From: Thermoanaerobaculia bacterium
GTDB lineage: Bacteria > Acidobacteriota > Thermoanaerobaculia > UBA5066
Direction of reading: 5' to 3'
Length of the DNA: 5,756 nucleotides
Assembly (NCBI GenBank): GCA_023717585.1
Contig: JAMQPJ010000035.1
Location: 1-5,756 of the forward strand
Of this stretch, positions 5,715 through 5,756 are shown in pieces. The translations under genes and the position numbers were made by a program. The notes beneath the pieces are model-generated. The model was not told the origin of the DNA and did no database searches. It saw only the letters and a program-made list of their open reading frames with translations. Positions within the stretch are counted from its first letter, which is position 1. Every line of letters begins with the position of its first letter.

Positions 5715-5732
5715 CCGGATGTCCGGTGTCAA
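5715..5732 (-). promoter_or_regulatory. Possible -35 box (TTGACA) abutting an inverted repeat
   Basis: On the minus strand a perfect TTGACA (5732-5727) is followed directly by CCGGACATCCGG (5726-5715), a 5-bp dyad around CA that could be an operator. No good -10 is found at 16-19 nt downstream (the sequence there is AGTTTC/GTTTCA), so this is a weak promoter candidate or a chance match. It would drive pgpA-murB and the genes after them, with the 5675-5697 hairpin in the leader. Confidence 0.25.
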
Positions 5733-5756
5733 GGGTCCACGACCGCTCCGCGGCGC

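Noticed and set aside
5493..5732. A 79-codon minus-strand frame starting at TTG upstream of pgpA
   Set aside because: It reads through the hairpin and into pgpA out of frame, starts at the TTG of the TTGACA box without a ribosome site, and shows no recognisable domain.
5702..5756. A + strand frame MKLLPGCPVSRV running off the right edge, possibly a divergent gene
   Set aside because: Only 18 codons are visible, codon use is mixed, and there is no Shine-Dalgarno before the ATG. It cannot be supported from this window.

Overview
This is a GC-rich bacterial window (roughly two-thirds G+C by eye, strong G/C preference at third codon positions). Every supported gene lies on the minus strand, so transcription runs right to left. 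The families present (type II-like MurB, PgpA, a LivJ/LivK-type binding lipoprotein, a short ManC, a MoxR/DUF58 pair) indicate a diderm-type or similar environmental bacterium. Acidobacteriota or a comparable high-GC phylum would fit, but nothing here fixes the phylum.

Layout in direction of transcription: (1) 5593-5756 is non-coding, with a 10-bp-stem hairpin and a possible TTGACA box abutting a CCGGA/TCCGG dyad. (2) pgpA, phosphatidylglycerophosphatase A (5026-5592). (3) murB, UDP-N-acetylenolpyruvoylglucosamine reductase (4142-5029), whose start overlaps the pgpA stop in an ATGA. (4) After 31 bp, an amino-acid-type ABC transporter substrate-binding lipoprotein (2959-4110) without its permease or ATPase genes. 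(5) A 94-bp gap holding a TACAAT box 7 nt before the next ATG, which suggests a leaderless internal transcript. (6) manC, mannose-1-phosphate guanylyltransferase (1656-2864). (7) moxR, an AAA+ ATPase (703-1659), overlapping manC by ATGA. (8) A GTG-started DUF58 protein (1-698, cut by the left edge), 4 nt after moxR.

The theme is the cell envelope: phospholipid head-group maturation (PgpA), peptidoglycan precursor synthesis (MurB), activated mannose for glycans (ManC), solute sensing or uptake (the lipoprotein), and a MoxR-DUF58 module of the type linked to chaperone and envelope functions. Genes within the two sub-blocks (pgpA-murB-lipoprotein and manC-moxR-DUF58) are tightly spaced and probably cotranscribed.

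The most unusual signal is inside manC. An in-frame tandem repeat of about 36-39 nt (about four units, purine-rich on the coding strand, A+T-rich compared with its surroundings) inserts a Lys/Glu-rich segment of about 50 residues between two conserved parts of the enzyme. A similar 22-nt segment occurs in the opposite orientation about 280 bp away in the same gene. This looks like a small palindromic repeat that has entered a coding gene. No complete new multi-gene system was recognised.
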